A stretch of DNA of 64,000 nucleotides from Sorex araneus (taxonomy: Eukaryota > Chordata > Mammalia > Eulipotyphla > Soricidae), in assembly GCF_027595985.1 (NCBI RefSeq), contig NC_073306.1, forward strand, positions 197,049,500-197,113,499, read 5' to 3'. Under the pieces are notes generated by a model. That model did no database searches. It saw only the letters and a program-made list of their open reading frames with translations, and was not told the origin of the DNA. The position numbers and the translations under genes are program-made. Below, piece by piece: positions 35,001 through 42,720 of the stretch (position 1 is the stretch's first letter; the number at the start of each line of letters is the position of its first letter).

Positions 35001-37106
35001 TATTTTATTCTTTTAATTTCACTGTAGTGCACTCGTTGAACTACTGAAACACAAACCCAAGGCAACTGAAGAACAGCTGAAACCAGTTATGGCAGAATTT
35101 GCAGCTTTCGTAGAGAAGTGCTGTGGAGCTGAGGACAAAGAAGCTTGCTTTGCTACAGAGGTACTGGGCTTATCTTCATTTGAATATAGCTAGTTTTCTT
35201 TGTTGTTGCATTGGACCAGGCTAGAACCTGGGACTGCTGTATCTGAAGGATACAGTCCATACACGTGGGACAGGAACCTTTATCTACATAAAACAATGTA
35301 AAAAATAACTTAAATGCCTTTGGAAATCTGGGGTCATTATTAAATATTTAAAATATTTTTTCTTTTTCCAAGGTTATGATGTTTATAAATATTGTTATAA
35401 ACCGTTATCAGGCCTAAACTCTTTTAGCATCAGTATCATTGCACCAAAACCATGGCTTATTAAAGCACTTAAGTGAAAAATGAAAAATGTAATTGTTTGA
35501 GTCCGAGTCTTGATTTCATAGATTGGTTGGAAAATAAATTTGCAATTAAATTTTTAAATCATTTACTATTTCCCTCTAGGAGAGTACAATAACTTTTTAA
35601 TTCTGTTGGTATTAAACTTTGAACTGGAGACTCCCGTACTAAATTGGAATAAAAGAATATGTATACAATTATTTTGCACTCACTAATGACTATATATAAA
35701 TATTTAGTTTTTAATTGTAATGCTGATTTTCCCCATCTCTGTTGTCTTTTTTTGTATTCAGGGTCCAAAACTCATTGCTTCAAGCCAAGCAGCCTTAGCT
35801 TAACCAGCACAATCACAAGCATCTCAGGTAATTATACTATAAGTATATAAATGTATATAGACACATATATTTAACTAATATGGAATCATTATTGAAATAG
35901 CAATGATCAACTGACCATTCGCAAACAGAGGAGAGTGCAAATCACTGTTCTAAGCTTGCTCTCTTTTTCTCTCTCTTTCTCTCTCTCTCTACACACATAC
36001 ACAGACACAGACAGACAGACAGATATGTATGCAAACTTAAGTGCTAAATAGTTATGTAAGTTGACTACAAATGTTTCAATTTTATGAGAAAAAAATTAAA
36101 AGTACAGATTAATGGTTAGGTTAGAAAATTACTCAAGGACTACCCAGCTAGTGAGAGGTAGAACCACATTTCAAAATTAATATTCATATATAAATATATA
36201 TGCACATATACACATATATTTAAATTATATAAAATTATTGTTGAAAATAGCAGTGATCAACTGCCTATTTGCCAACTGACCATTCGCCCTGTTCTGTTCT
36301 AACCTAATATTACACATTCTACAATGATTCAACTAAGCAGTGGTTCAGCAGTGGGAGACTTTAGGTATTAGGTTGGATCATCTGAATGTTTTTCTTTGCG
36401 GTTTGCAGAAAACAGTTAATTGCAATGATTTCAGATGACTCAATTTATGTGAAACTCAATTTTAAAGCTCAACAACATATTCTTTTTATTAGAGAATATG
36501 AACCTTATATAAACTTTTCTCCCGCTCGAGCAAATCAAAGATCAACGGGATGACAAGTGATGACAAGTGATATAAACTTTTGTATTGAGTAATCTGCTAC
36601 AGCCTTTTCAATGTATCAACATGCTGAACTTGAGAAGAATTTTTTTATGATAACAAGAAGTAGGTGTTAGTAAAATGACTCTGAGAAATGATGATGAAAA
36701 TATTTGGCTTTAAAGCCAGAGGCATCTGATGACATGTATCAGTGATGAAGAGAGGATTTAATAATATTATGGTTTATCCTCTTTCTTAGTCCAATGAAGA
36801 ATTCAGCAACCATGCATGTAGGGAAGGCTTTAATTAATTTTACTTGTGCAATTACAGAAAGGCCATCTAAGCAACTTGGCACTCACTTAAATAGATTTGT
36901 AAAACATGTGCCCTTTTGCAATACTTATATTTGTCCTTTTGTTTTTCAGTCTATCCTGAGACTATGAAAAAGGAAAGATGAAGATCCAGAACTTCCTCGT
37001 TTGTTTTACAGTTGGTGTAAACAAACGCCCTGTCTAAAAAGAATACATTTTTCCTTTTTTTTTTTTTTGCTGTGTTGCAATTAAAAAATAAAAGGAATCT
37101 AACTTA
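18287..37106 (+). CDS. ALB: Serum albumin gene, complete (15 exons, 14 coding)
   Basis: Secreted plasma carrier and oncotic protein made by hepatocytes; it binds fatty acids, bilirubin, heme, drugs and metals. Coding exons: 18325-18403, 19073-19130, 20348-20480, 22157-22368, 22932-23064, 24009-24106, 25279-25408, 26701-26915, 28512-28644, 30604-30701, 31635-31773, 33093-33316, 35028-35160 and 35762-35803; exon 15 (36950 to about 37106) is 3'UTR. All junctions are GT-AG. The coding sum is 1827 nt, giving 608 aa: an 18-aa signal, a 6-aa propeptide ending Arg-Arg, and a 584-aa mature chain of three domains. All 35 cysteines occur in the family spacing, including the adjacent Cys-Cys pairs. Lengths of exons 2-13 equal the human ones as I recall them, so human mature numbering applies. 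Cys34, Trp214, Arg410, Tyr411, His464, His510 and His535 are present. Oddities are His67 to Pro, Asn99 to Ala, and a duplicated exon 9 donor. No frameshift or premature stop was seen. The transcription start and poly(A) end are inferred by alignment to remembered human sequence. Confidence 0.98.
18325..18403 (+). CDS. ALB: ALB coding exon 1: signal peptide and propeptide
   Basis: Encodes Met-Lys-Trp start, a hydrophobic core (TFISLLFLF), the signal cleavage region ending AYS, the propeptide RGVFRR and the first residues Asp-Ala of the mature chain. The split His codon (C|AC) completes Asp-Ala-His, the N-terminal copper/nickel site. The ATG context is CACAATG, as in other mammals. The donor is CAC|GTAAGG. 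Confidence 0.97.
19073..19130 (+). CDS. ALB: ALB exon 2
   Basis: 58 bp, identical in length to human exon 2. Encodes [19 protein letters not shown] plus part of a Leu codon. The acceptor follows a C-rich tract (CCCCTCCCCCAG) and the donor is GGACT|GTAAGT. Start of domain I. Confidence 0.97.
19390..19556 (-). mobile_element. Type A SINE in ALB intron 2
   Basis: TTTTTGGGTCACACCCAGC, GTGCTCAGAGATCATTCC and a head ending ACTATCTCTCCTGCCC on the minus strand. Confidence 0.68.
20348..20480 (+). CDS. ALB: ALB exon 3, with free Cys34
   Basis: 133 bp. Encodes [19 protein letters not shown] onward to NCDKSL. The Cys in QKCPF is residue 34 of the mature protein, the single unpaired redox-active thiol of albumin. 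Cys53 and Cys62 are present. Donor CACTT|GTAAGT. Confidence 0.97.
21875..22095 (-). mobile_element. Type B SINE, longer variant, ALB intron 3
   Basis: Starts with CACTGTATCACTGTATCACTG and GCTCATCGATT-like sequence. After TCTCCATT it carries about 90 extra bp (containing TTCAGGGTCAGGGGAGTGAG) before returning to TTTGGCATATCGAATATGCC. The head is missing. It ends about 60 bp before ALB exon 4. Confidence 0.72.
22157..22368 (+). CDS. ALB: ALB exon 4; zinc-site residues 67 and 99 changed
   Basis: 212 bp, same length as human. Encodes [19 protein letters not shown] onward. The first codon, CCT (22157-22159), puts Pro at mature position 67, where human albumin has the zinc ligand His67. Codon 22253-22255 (GCT) gives Ala where human has Asn99. 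Cys75, 90, 91, 101 and 124 are kept. The only AG at the acceptor is ATTCAG, so the Pro call does not depend on splice-site choice. Confidence 0.96.
22932..23064 (+). CDS. ALB: ALB exon 5, subdomain IB
   Basis: 133 bp. Encodes [20 protein letters not shown] onward, ending ACLTPK. The family motif ARR-x-P-xx-YAP is intact. Residue 146 is Tyr (human His). Tyr161, which coordinates heme iron in human albumin, is kept, as are Cys168, 169 and 177. Confidence 0.97.
23113..23245 (+). mobile_element. Type A SINE, diverged, ALB intron 5
   Basis: Head GAGCTGGAGAGACAGTATAG, box B GATTCAAATCCC, then CATCATGTGTGGTCCCCAG. The 3' half is strongly altered. Confidence 0.55.
24009..24106 (+). CDS. ALB: ALB exon 6
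   Basis: 98 bp. Encodes [20 protein letters not shown] and FGERAFKA plus TG of the Trp214 codon. Lys199 and Cys200 are kept; Lys190 of human is Met here (24033-24035). Acceptor TTTTTTGTAG, donor GCATG|GTATAT, a weaker +4 to +6 than consensus. Confidence 0.96.
25279..25408 (+). CDS. ALB: ALB exon 7, Trp214 and zinc ligands 247/249
   Basis: 130 bp. Completes Trp214 and encodes [14 protein letters not shown] onward to [14 protein letters not shown]. His247 and Asp249, two zinc ligands, are kept. In the Sudlow site I pocket, Arg218 and Arg257 are kept, Arg222 is Lys and His242 is Asn. Donor ACAGG|GTAAGG. Confidence 0.97.
25555..25643 (-). mobile_element. 5'-truncated type B SINE, ALB intron 7
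   Basis: Only about 89 bp of the 3' part remains (CATCCCGTTGCTCATCGATT to TTTGGCATATTCAATA on the minus strand). The 12-bp CCAGAGTACTGT flanks it at 25543-25554 and 25644-25655, so it inserted in truncated form. Confidence 0.88.
26425..26580 (+). mobile_element. Type A SINE, diverged, ALB intron 7
   Basis: Head part GGTGCTTCCTTGCATGTGG, then CACCTCATGTGGACC, CTGAGTGCAGAGCCAAGAG and A-rich tail. Confidence 0.52.
26701..26915 (+). CDS. ALB: ALB exon 8, domain II
   Basis: 215 bp. Encodes [20 protein letters not shown] onward to [12 protein letters not shown] plus AC of a Thr codon. Cys265, 278, 279, 289 and 316 are present. Human has ADLAK at the start, so the first residues are diverged while the rest is conserved. 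Confidence 0.97.
27663..27893 (-). mobile_element. Polyadenylated retrosequence, unknown source, ALB intron 8
   Basis: Read on the minus strand, it ends with AATAAA (complement at 27686-27691), a short spacer and a poly(A) run (T-run at 27663-27672). The body is GC-richer than its surroundings. This is the pattern of a retroposed transcript or an LTR fragment; the source is not recognised. Confidence 0.4.
28097..28272 (-). mobile_element. Type A SINE, ALB intron 8
   Basis: TTTTTGGCTCACACTCAGCG, GGGGGACCATATGGGATGCC, box B complement GGGATTGAACCCAGG and a head ending ATGGCTCTGGCCCC. A (TTTA)n run lies just upstream near 28030-28056. Confidence 0.85.
28512..28644 (+). CDS. ALB: ALB exon 9; its donor is duplicated downstream
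   Basis: 133 bp. Encodes [20 protein letters not shown] onward, ending ACYAKV. Cys360, 361 and 369 are kept. The donor GTG|GTAGGT falls inside a 15 bp target-site duplication (28641-28655) made by a SINE, so an identical donor recurs at 28876. Reading on from the normal junction reaches an in-frame TGA at 28798-28800. Confidence 0.97.
28656..28871 (-). mobile_element. Type A SINE whose TSD copied the ALB exon 9 donor
   Basis: Minus-strand SINE with T-rich tail, box B complement GAGAATCGAACCCAGG and head ending GGCTCCAGCCCC. It carries small internal expansions (GGGGGCGGGGCGATGTG; TCTGCGACCTG). The 15-bp AGTGGTAGGTTTCTT flanks it at 28641-28655 and 28872-28886. The first copy spans the exon 9/intron 9 junction. 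Confidence 0.96.
29498..29526. repeat. (CA)n microsatellite, ALB intron 9
   Basis: Pure CA repeat of about 14 units. Confidence 0.97.
30252..30498 (-). mobile_element. Type B SINE with TSD, ALB intron 9
   Basis: Complete minus-strand type B copy from CACTGTACCACTGTTATCC to ATCGCTCCAGCCC. The 12-bp AAGTGAAGAAAT flanks it at 30240-30251 and 30499-30510, about 95 bp before exon 10. Confidence 0.95.
30604..30701 (+). CDS. ALB: ALB exon 10
   Basis: 98 bp. Encodes [20 protein letters not shown] onward, ending YGFQN plus GC of an Ala codon. Cys392 is kept. Acceptor ATCTTTCAG, donor ATGC|GTAAGT. Confidence 0.97.
31635..31773 (+). CDS. ALB: ALB exon 11, Sudlow site II
   Basis: 139 bp. Encodes [20 protein letters not shown] onward, ending CAEDY. 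Arg410 and Tyr411, key site II residues of human albumin, are kept, with Cys437, 438 and 448. This is the most conserved ALB exon in the window by eye. Confidence 0.98.
31983..32024. repeat. (TG)n/(CG)n microsatellite, ALB intron 11
   Basis: About 18 TG units followed by a short CG run; potential Z-DNA. Confidence 0.97.
32205..32422 (-). mobile_element. Type A SINE with internal duplication, ALB intron 11
   Basis: Minus-strand type A outline ending ATCGCTCTGGCCCC. A segment of about 27 bp (GTGCTCAGGAGTCACTCCTGA and its near repeat GTGCTCAGGAATCACTCCTGA) occurs twice in tandem near 32285-32340. Confidence 0.72.
32530..32920 (-). mobile_element. LINE-1 ORF2 3' fragment, ALB intron 11
   Basis: TATTAGCCCTTTGTCAAGTG, TTTTCTCCCACTAGGAGATG and CCCTTTTGTTTTCCTTGTCAAT run in the order seen in the antisense of the mammalian L1 ORF2 end. 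Old, with many changes; no open frame. Identified from memory of L1, not by search. Confidence 0.6.
33093..33316 (+). CDS. ALB: ALB exon 12, domain III
   Basis: 224 bp. Encodes [20 protein letters not shown] onward to [18 protein letters not shown]. Contains His464 and His510 and Lys500, which contribute to pH-dependent FcRn binding in human albumin. Five cysteines (461, 476, 477, 487, 514) are kept. Donor AAGC|GTGAGG. Confidence 0.97.
33490..33681 (+). mobile_element. 5'-truncated type B SINE, ALB intron 12
   Basis: Begins in the body (GCCCCTCTTGGAGAGCCC), without the tRNA head, and ends CGGGATGACAGTGACAGTG. TAACTTAA flanks it at 33482-33489 and 33682-33689. Confidence 0.87.
34432..34606 (-). 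mobile_element. Type A SINE, young, ALB intron 12
   Basis: Near-consensus full copy: T-run, GCTTTTTGGGTCACACCCGG, box B complement GGGATTCGAACCCGGG and a head ending ATCGCTCCAGCCCC. A perfect 15-bp TSD GTAATTAAGGGTTTT lies at 34417-34431 and 34607-34621. Confidence 0.97.
35028..35160 (+). CDS. ALB: ALB exon 13
   Basis: 133 bp. Encodes [20 protein letters not shown] onward, ending ACFATE. His535 (FcRn interface) and Cys558, 559 and 567 are kept. Donor ACAGAG|GTACTG. Confidence 0.97.
35762..35827 (+). CDS. ALB: ALB exon 14: C-terminus, stop, start of 3'UTR
   Basis: Encodes [13 protein letters not shown] and stop TAA at 35801-35803, one residue shorter than the human tail. Residue 573 is Pro (human Lys). 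The exon continues 24 nt as 3'UTR to a donor ATCTCAG|GTAATT, as in human exon 14, where the last intron lies in the 3'UTR. Confidence 0.95.
35838..36305. repeat. Local duplication in ALB intron 14
   Basis: Blocks at 35838-35920 and 36187-36290 share CACATATATTTAA, then AAATAGCA(A/G)TGATCAACTG and ACTGACCATTCGC in the same order, about 345 bp apart. Between them is a (TC)n, (AC)n, (ACAG)n microsatellite at about 35961-36022. Confidence 0.6.
36519..36569 (+). mobile_element. Very short 5'-truncated type B SINE, ALB intron 14
   Basis: Only about 50 bp of the 3' end (CCCGCTCGAGCAAATC, then CAACGGGATGACAAGTG). The 12-bp ATATAAACTTTT flanks it at 36507-36518 and 36570-36581. Confidence 0.85.
36950..37106 (+). 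other. ALB: ALB exon 15 (3'UTR) with poly(A) signal
   Basis: Non-coding terminal exon after the acceptor GTTTTTCAG. It aligns by eye with the human ALB 3'UTR (GTTGGTGTAAAC and CCTGTCTAAAAA blocks). The poly(A) signal AATAAA is at 37087-37092, and cleavage is expected about 15 nt downstream. A T-run of about 20 nt precedes the signal. Confidence 0.88.
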
Positions 37107-37559
37107 ATGTGCTTGGCTGCTTGACTCTTATTTTCAAAGATGTATTGCTGTCTTGAAGATTTGACAGGTTCTTGAAAGTTTCATGTTCTCTCTGTCTTCA
37201 CTTCAGTGGAGGATTTCTAGCTCCTTCTGACCCAATTAATGAAAATATCATTACCCCTTTAAAATATTAAAGTTTTAAGTGTTTTTAACTATTTTTAGTT
37301 TATGAATCATAAACATCCAGTCAATATTAAACATATATTGTTTTATCATTATGATAATTTTGAGTAAAGGGATAATGAAGGTCCTAAGTAAGGTATTTAA
37401 AATATGTTTGTTTTCATATCAGTTATGAATTTTAGAAATGCGAGGGACAAAAAAAGATAGAGATGATTATAAGGGATATTAATTGAATTAGGAAAAATTT
37501 TATCCTAAAAAGAATTTAAGGCAGTTTGGCATGACACTCATGAAAATTGCATTGTTTGT

Positions 37560-37737
37560 GCTTTTTTGGTTCTTTGGGCCATACCCAGTGGTGCTCAGGG
37601 CATAGTCTTGACTTGCTCTGTGCTTAGAAGTGACCCCTGACTATACTTGGGGGAACTATATGTAGTGCCAGAATGGAACTGGGGCCACTTGCCTGGCAAA
37701 GCAAACATCTTATCCCTGTACTATTTCTTCAGCCTGC
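37560..37737 (-). mobile_element. Type A SINE, downstream of ALB
   Basis: CTTTGGGCCATACCCAGTG, TGGGGGAACTATATGTAG and a head ending ACTATTTCTTCAGCC on the minus strand. Confidence 0.65.
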
Positions 37738-38869
37738 AATAAGTTTAACAGTTTTGGGGAAACAACATTAAAAGGACGAATTAAATTACTTGCACATCAC
37801 ACATAGAACAAAGAACTAATATCAAAATTATGTTTAAAAACCATAAGCTTCAACAACAAAACAAACCAAAAAAACCCAATAAATAATCTTATAAAAAGTG
37901 TGTGGGGAAAAACACCTCCAAAGAAGGTAGACAGGCACATAAAAAATAACACGCCCCATCACTTAGTATATAAATGCAAATCAAAAGGAGAATGACAATG
38001 AGACCTCAGACCTCAGACCTCTATGAATGGTCTTTACCACAAAGTGGTATCTTATTTCTTCTAGATGAGCCTGTTTTTCATTCCAAAGATGTTTCACATT
38101 CTTTACCATGCTGGGTTAGTGTAGATAAATTCCTTTAACTATTCTTTGACTCATGCTAACTCCTTATCACTTCCTCAGCTCTGAAAAATAATTACATTCG
38201 TTGCTGGAGGTCTTTTATTTAAGAGTTCAAATAGATTATACCATCACTTTTGGTCTGTTGAGGTTCACTAACAATCTTAGAGGGTGTCCTTCATATATAG
38301 CTCTTTGCTTTTTCTTACCGACTTTTAAAATTCTCTTTATCTTTGATTTTCACCATTTAAATTTATATACATGCATTTTATTGTTAAAATGTCAATATCC
38401 TATTATCCTGATGAAGCAGAACATTTTTCCAAATCATAGTCTAACCGTTTATTTTTAGGTACCTAGAGAATGCTGAGCTGATATAGTAAGAAATAGTGAA
38501 TTGAGAATTACTAAATCCAAAGAGGCAGTTAACTTGTATATTGGTGCAAGTAACAAGACAAAGTTGATACTTGTTTAATAGAATCATAGTCTGTGTATTC
38601 CTGGTGCCTCTCTTCCCAGGATTTGTTCTAACTCTCGCTTGGAATTCTAAATCACAAAAGCTCTCCACTCTCCTAACAGGTTCTTTTGTCCCAAAGACCT
38701 TTATGCCTCTGGACTGGTTTAGTTCTAAACTTTTCCCCAACAAGTTACCAGGGTCCCTCCTAGCTGCCTGCGACACAGGTGTAAAAGATTTCTGCAACTT
38801 TAAACCTTTTATTCACCTCAAAAAACTTAGAAGCACCCTTTGGGGTTAGGAAAAGCTAACACAAACTAG
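37738..38869. other. Intergenic DNA, nothing firmly recognised
   Basis: No exon or RNA gene seen. The 118-codon minus-strand frame at 38441-38797 shows no recognisable family. The segment 38600-38869 may belong to the retroviral-like element that follows. Confidence 0.45.
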
Positions 38870-39640
38870 CCTGAGACTTACAGTTTGCAGTGGGTGACAA
38901 CCATTCCCTGGGACGAGCTGCCCTGTTGCTTTCTAGTGGCTCTGATGTGAACCGCGTGAACCTGATGAGAGATTCTGTGCTCACAAGGACTCCAGGGCCC
39001 TGGACAAAAGTACCAGGTGGAAACTGAGCAACCATGTAAATTTCTAACCTATTTGATCTTCATCACCTTAATAATGGGCGGGAGCGATAGCACAGCGGTA
39101 GGAGTTCGCCTTTCACGAGGCCGGCTGATCCGTGTTCCATTCCTCTACTCCTCTCGGAAAGCCCTGCAAGCTACCGAGAGTATCTCGCCTCCACGGCAGA
39201 GCCTGGCAAGCTACCCGTGGATTTGCCAAAAACAGTAACAAATATGTCTCACAATGAAGAGACGTTACTGGTGCCCGCTCAAACAAATCGATGAGCAACG
39301 GGATGACAGTGACATGACAGTGACACCTTAATAATGTTGCTCTGCCATTTTCTGTACATGCAATGTATGTTCCTTGTTCACGTGCAATCATCCCTCATGA
39401 ATATGTATGAGCTCCCTGGAAACTCAGAACACATATAAACTGTTACAACACCCTATCTCTGCTGGGCATAAAACCCCCTCTTCCCTTTCTCTGAGACGCC
39501 TTTCCAGCCCATGCTGGTAAGACATCCTTCCCAACTAAACTTGTGTCATTGCCAATAAAGCTTTTCGTTTCTATCCAGTTAGTCCTGAGCTTTTTGCAAG
39601 ATGGCATGGGGTACTGGCAGAGGGTGGTGGACGTGGGTGC
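38870..39640 (+). mobile_element. Candidate endogenous retroviral LTR, interrupted by a SINE
   Basis: TATA-like CATAAAA at 39467-39473, AATAAA at 39554-39559, then a T-rich R/U5-like stretch, typical of an LTR read on the + strand. No protein-coding region was recognised. A type B SINE at 39077-39323 splits it. Outer boundaries are uncertain. Confidence 0.5.
39077..39323 (+). mobile_element. Type B SINE nested in the LTR-like element
   Basis: Complete type B copy ending CGGGATGACAGTGACATGACAGTGA. A perfect 13-bp TSD CACCTTAATAATG lies at 39064-39076 and 39324-39336. Confidence 0.96.
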
Positions 39641-40489
39641 TGGGATTTCTGTTATCTAGGTTGAGTCTTTGTAAATATAAGGAATGACTGAAGTTTAAAA
39701 GCCAGAGTTGATTAGTTGCCCGGGCTTACTGTGTGAGAAATGAAGGGAAGGAAAGAGAAGGGTGTCAGCGCCTTGGCCTCGGCCCTCTGCACGGACTACT
39801 TGGGTGGTCCAGGCGCAAACTGGAAATGTTCGCGAGGAGCTGTGAGCAATTAAGCCATGCCATTTATTTGCAGAGCAATGCAGGGCAGTGTGATTGTTGG
39901 AGTTCCGCAGAACAAAGCAGGAGGATTGTCATCTTCTCCTAAGTAGTGGCATGAAGCTTTTTGGCCAATGAGAAGCATGAATGTGGGTGCAGGCAAATAG
40001 TACGCCCTGCCTTTATGGCATTGCTAGCCAGGCTAAAGAGGGAGGAAATGTTTGGAGAAAAAACTCTGCATTCCCAAGCTTGGCTTTCTCTTGTTCATGT
40101 AGGGCTAATCAGATTCCTTAGGGAGGTGAGACTTGAGCCTAAGAGCTGCACAGAAACCTGAGGCCTGCTCTGCTCCCAAGAGTGCAACCTGGCAAGTCTA
40201 TCAGTGTGACTGAGTGCAGAATGGAGATTGGGACATCAATATGGTGCACACACATGTGATTTTGAAGTTCTGTGGTATTGACCAGGCTTTGGAATGAGCT
40301 GCAGTGTGGGTAGCTTTCTTCTGTTTGTGTTGGTTCTATTATGGGGGTCTCTTCCTGCAGTTCATGAAGTGAGAGGGGTGCTGGTGGATGTCTTTTACAC
40401 TGTGTGCTCCTTAAAAGTGGCACCTTGAGTATGTCAGTCCTTCCAAAAACTCTACATTAAGTATTATGCAGTTTCCAGGTGAATGCTTG
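39641..40489. other. Intergenic DNA after the LTR-like element, nothing recognised
   Basis: GC-richer than its surroundings. It could be retroviral leader or internal sequence, but no motif or frame supports this. Confidence 0.35.
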
Positions 40490-40646
40490 TCTAGCTACCA
40501 AGAGTATCCTGCCTACAGGGCAGAGCATGACAAACTACCCATGGCTTATCTGATATGCTAGAAACAGTAACAAGTCTCACAATGGAGACGTTACTGGTGC
40601 CTGCTTGAGCAAATCGATTAACAACGGGACGACAGTGCTACAGTGC
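40490..40646 (+). mobile_element. 5'-truncated type B SINE
   Basis: Begins at CTAGCTACCAAGAGTATCC, continues GCAGAGCATGACAAACTACC, and ends CGGGACGACAGTGCTACAGTG. No tRNA head. Confidence 0.82.
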
Positions 40647-41343
40647 TAATAATAATAACATTTATGAGACCTATAGAAGTCAAAATTTATGATAACATGA
40701 TATATTGTATATAACTGTAAACAGTGACATACCCTGTATTAAATTAATGGTAATAGAGAATGAAGCAATATTTATTTATTTTATTATGAACAGACTCCGG
40801 GAGCTATTGCATCATAAACATTAAGAGTATTGCTCCCTTTTTCTGAGAAGCAGAATATCCAATTAGCAAAGAATGAGACAAATCTGACAACAAAAGTAGT
40901 ACCAGCAGAAAGGGTACCTGAACTTGACAGGAAGACATGCGGCTTGGATTTTTGAAAAAAAATCCTCACGTGAAACTGGAAAATTAGCAATTATGTCAGT
41001 ATTGTCTCCGCACTCGTTATTCAGGATCCCACTTGATAAATTAATATACTTCACATGGACCTATGCAATTGTTATATAAATCATTCATGTGGAATAAATC
41101 ATGAATAAATAGTACCTTCTGGAGTTGAGCAACAAAGGCTCAGCTAATTTAACTACTGTTGATAATATTTTTGGTACCTGACTTAAGAAAGGACAATGGA
41201 GATGCAATAACATTGCTATCTTATTAAAAATGTCTGGATGTATGGAAATTAAACTTGGAATCACATCATTTGTATCTTACTTCTCTCTCTCTTAATTTGT
41301 CATTTAATTTATCACTATAAATTAAATGAGCATGAATTAAATC

Positions 41344-41377
41344 TGTGTGTGTGTGTGTGCGCATGCGCGCGCGCGTG
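41344..41377. repeat. (TG)n/(CG)n microsatellite
   Basis: TG repeat running into alternating GC; a perfect 12-bp-arm hairpin (CATTTAATTTAT and its complement) lies just upstream at 41301-41328. Confidence 0.95.
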
Positions 41378-41381
41378 CCTG

Positions 41382-41546
41382 TATTTTGGGCCATACCTGG
41401 CAGCACTCAGGCCTTACTACTGGCTCTAAGCCCAAGGATCACTCCTGGTAGGATCAGGTGACTATATGGGGTGTCAGGGATCCAACCCAGATTTGCCTCA
41501 TGTAGGGGAAAAGGCCTTACTCATTGTTTTATTGCCCCAGTCCTCT
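41382..41546 (-). mobile_element. Type A SINE
   Basis: TTTTGGGCCATACCTGGCAG, CACTCCTGGTAGGATCAGG and a head ending TTTTATTGCCCCAGTCC on the minus strand. Confidence 0.7.
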
Positions 41547-41636
41547 AGCCTACCCTTCCCAATGAACAATCCTCTTTGCTATTCTTAGTTACTTTACAAA
41601 GTGACTTGTAAAAAATACAAGCGCACACATGCAGAA

Positions 41637-42720
41637 GGGTCATGTGTGTTCGTGGGCTTTTGGGGTGGCTCTCTCTCTTTCTCTCTCTCTCTTTCTTTTG
41701 CTGCTTGAGTTAGGTGTTCTCGAGCTGCTGTGTATGGCTCCTCCTTTGTGCTCTGCTTCTGCGTGTGCTACTGTGCTCTCTTCTGTCTGTTTCTCTATCT
41801 CTTACTTTGTCTCTGAGGACTCCCCTCTAGTCTCTTACGACCTCTCTCTGACATCTCTCCTGATCTCTCTACCGATCTCTCTTCCGATCTCTCCGGAGCC
41901 CTTCTGCTTCTCTCTCTGGAGCCTCACTCACTCTGGATTCTGACTCTGACCCCCTCCGCTCTTACAGTCTTAGTTTATATAGCAATCACATAGGGTGGTG
42001 ATACAAAGGTGGGCTGAACATTAACAAATCAACAAAGAGAGGTAAGGCCACTCCTCCAGGTTAACTCAAGGATAAAATCTCATCTAAGGAGATTACTCCA
42101 GATTACTAGGAGATCCGCTTAAGGGTGGATCCCATCCAGGGTGTGTCGCTTTCTTCTTTCCTCAGCTAGTAATCTACTTAAATAGTTGTAATTTATCTAC
42201 TTCTAATATTTCTAGCAATGTCATTCTGTATGAGCACAGTAAGGTAAGAGATATATCAAAGTTTGGTTCTTCCTAAGGACATCTCACTATATATTCCACA
42301 CCAGAGTCCTCAGGTCAGGTTAGTCTTCCTAACCCCAGCAGGGTCCTAGTCTCATCGTTACTTTTAGATCATGACAGCATTTGTCTATGACCATGCTTTC
42401 AACTTATAGTTGAGTATTGTGGCACTTTGGCCTGGCCAATTTTGATGCCAGGGTAGCTCACCGCTTGCCCTGGGTCCATTCCATCCCTCATTGGGACCCT
42501 GCTTTTGGGGTGCTAGGAACTAAGGGCAACTGAGTTGAGAAAGCAGGGGCCCAGGAGTAAATATTATTTGGAGTCAATTAACTCCCAAGTTACAAAGCAT
42601 AATATTAGCTATCTTCCTGTGTCCATACAGAAATGATGAACACATACTTTTAGTTTACCTTAAAATACTGCTTTAAGGTAAACTAAGTTCCTTGCAGCAA
42701 GGCTGAAAGGACAAACCCAA
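41637..42720. mobile_element. Candidate LTR/retroelement-derived segment
   Basis: A CT-rich block with repeated GATCTCTC units (41690-41905) followed by about 800 bp of GC-richer sequence unlike the flanks. It resembles LTR material, but TATA, poly(A) and boundary signals are not clear and no coding region was recognised. Confidence 0.35.

Noticed and set aside
38441-38797. 118-codon minus-strand frame downstream of ALB
   Set aside because: No family resemblance; possibly inside retroelement-derived DNA. Insufficient support for a gene.
41629-41943. 104-codon Leu/Ser-rich frame
   Set aside because: Product of CT-rich repeat sequence in an LTR-like segment; mimics a hydrophobic protein without any domain.
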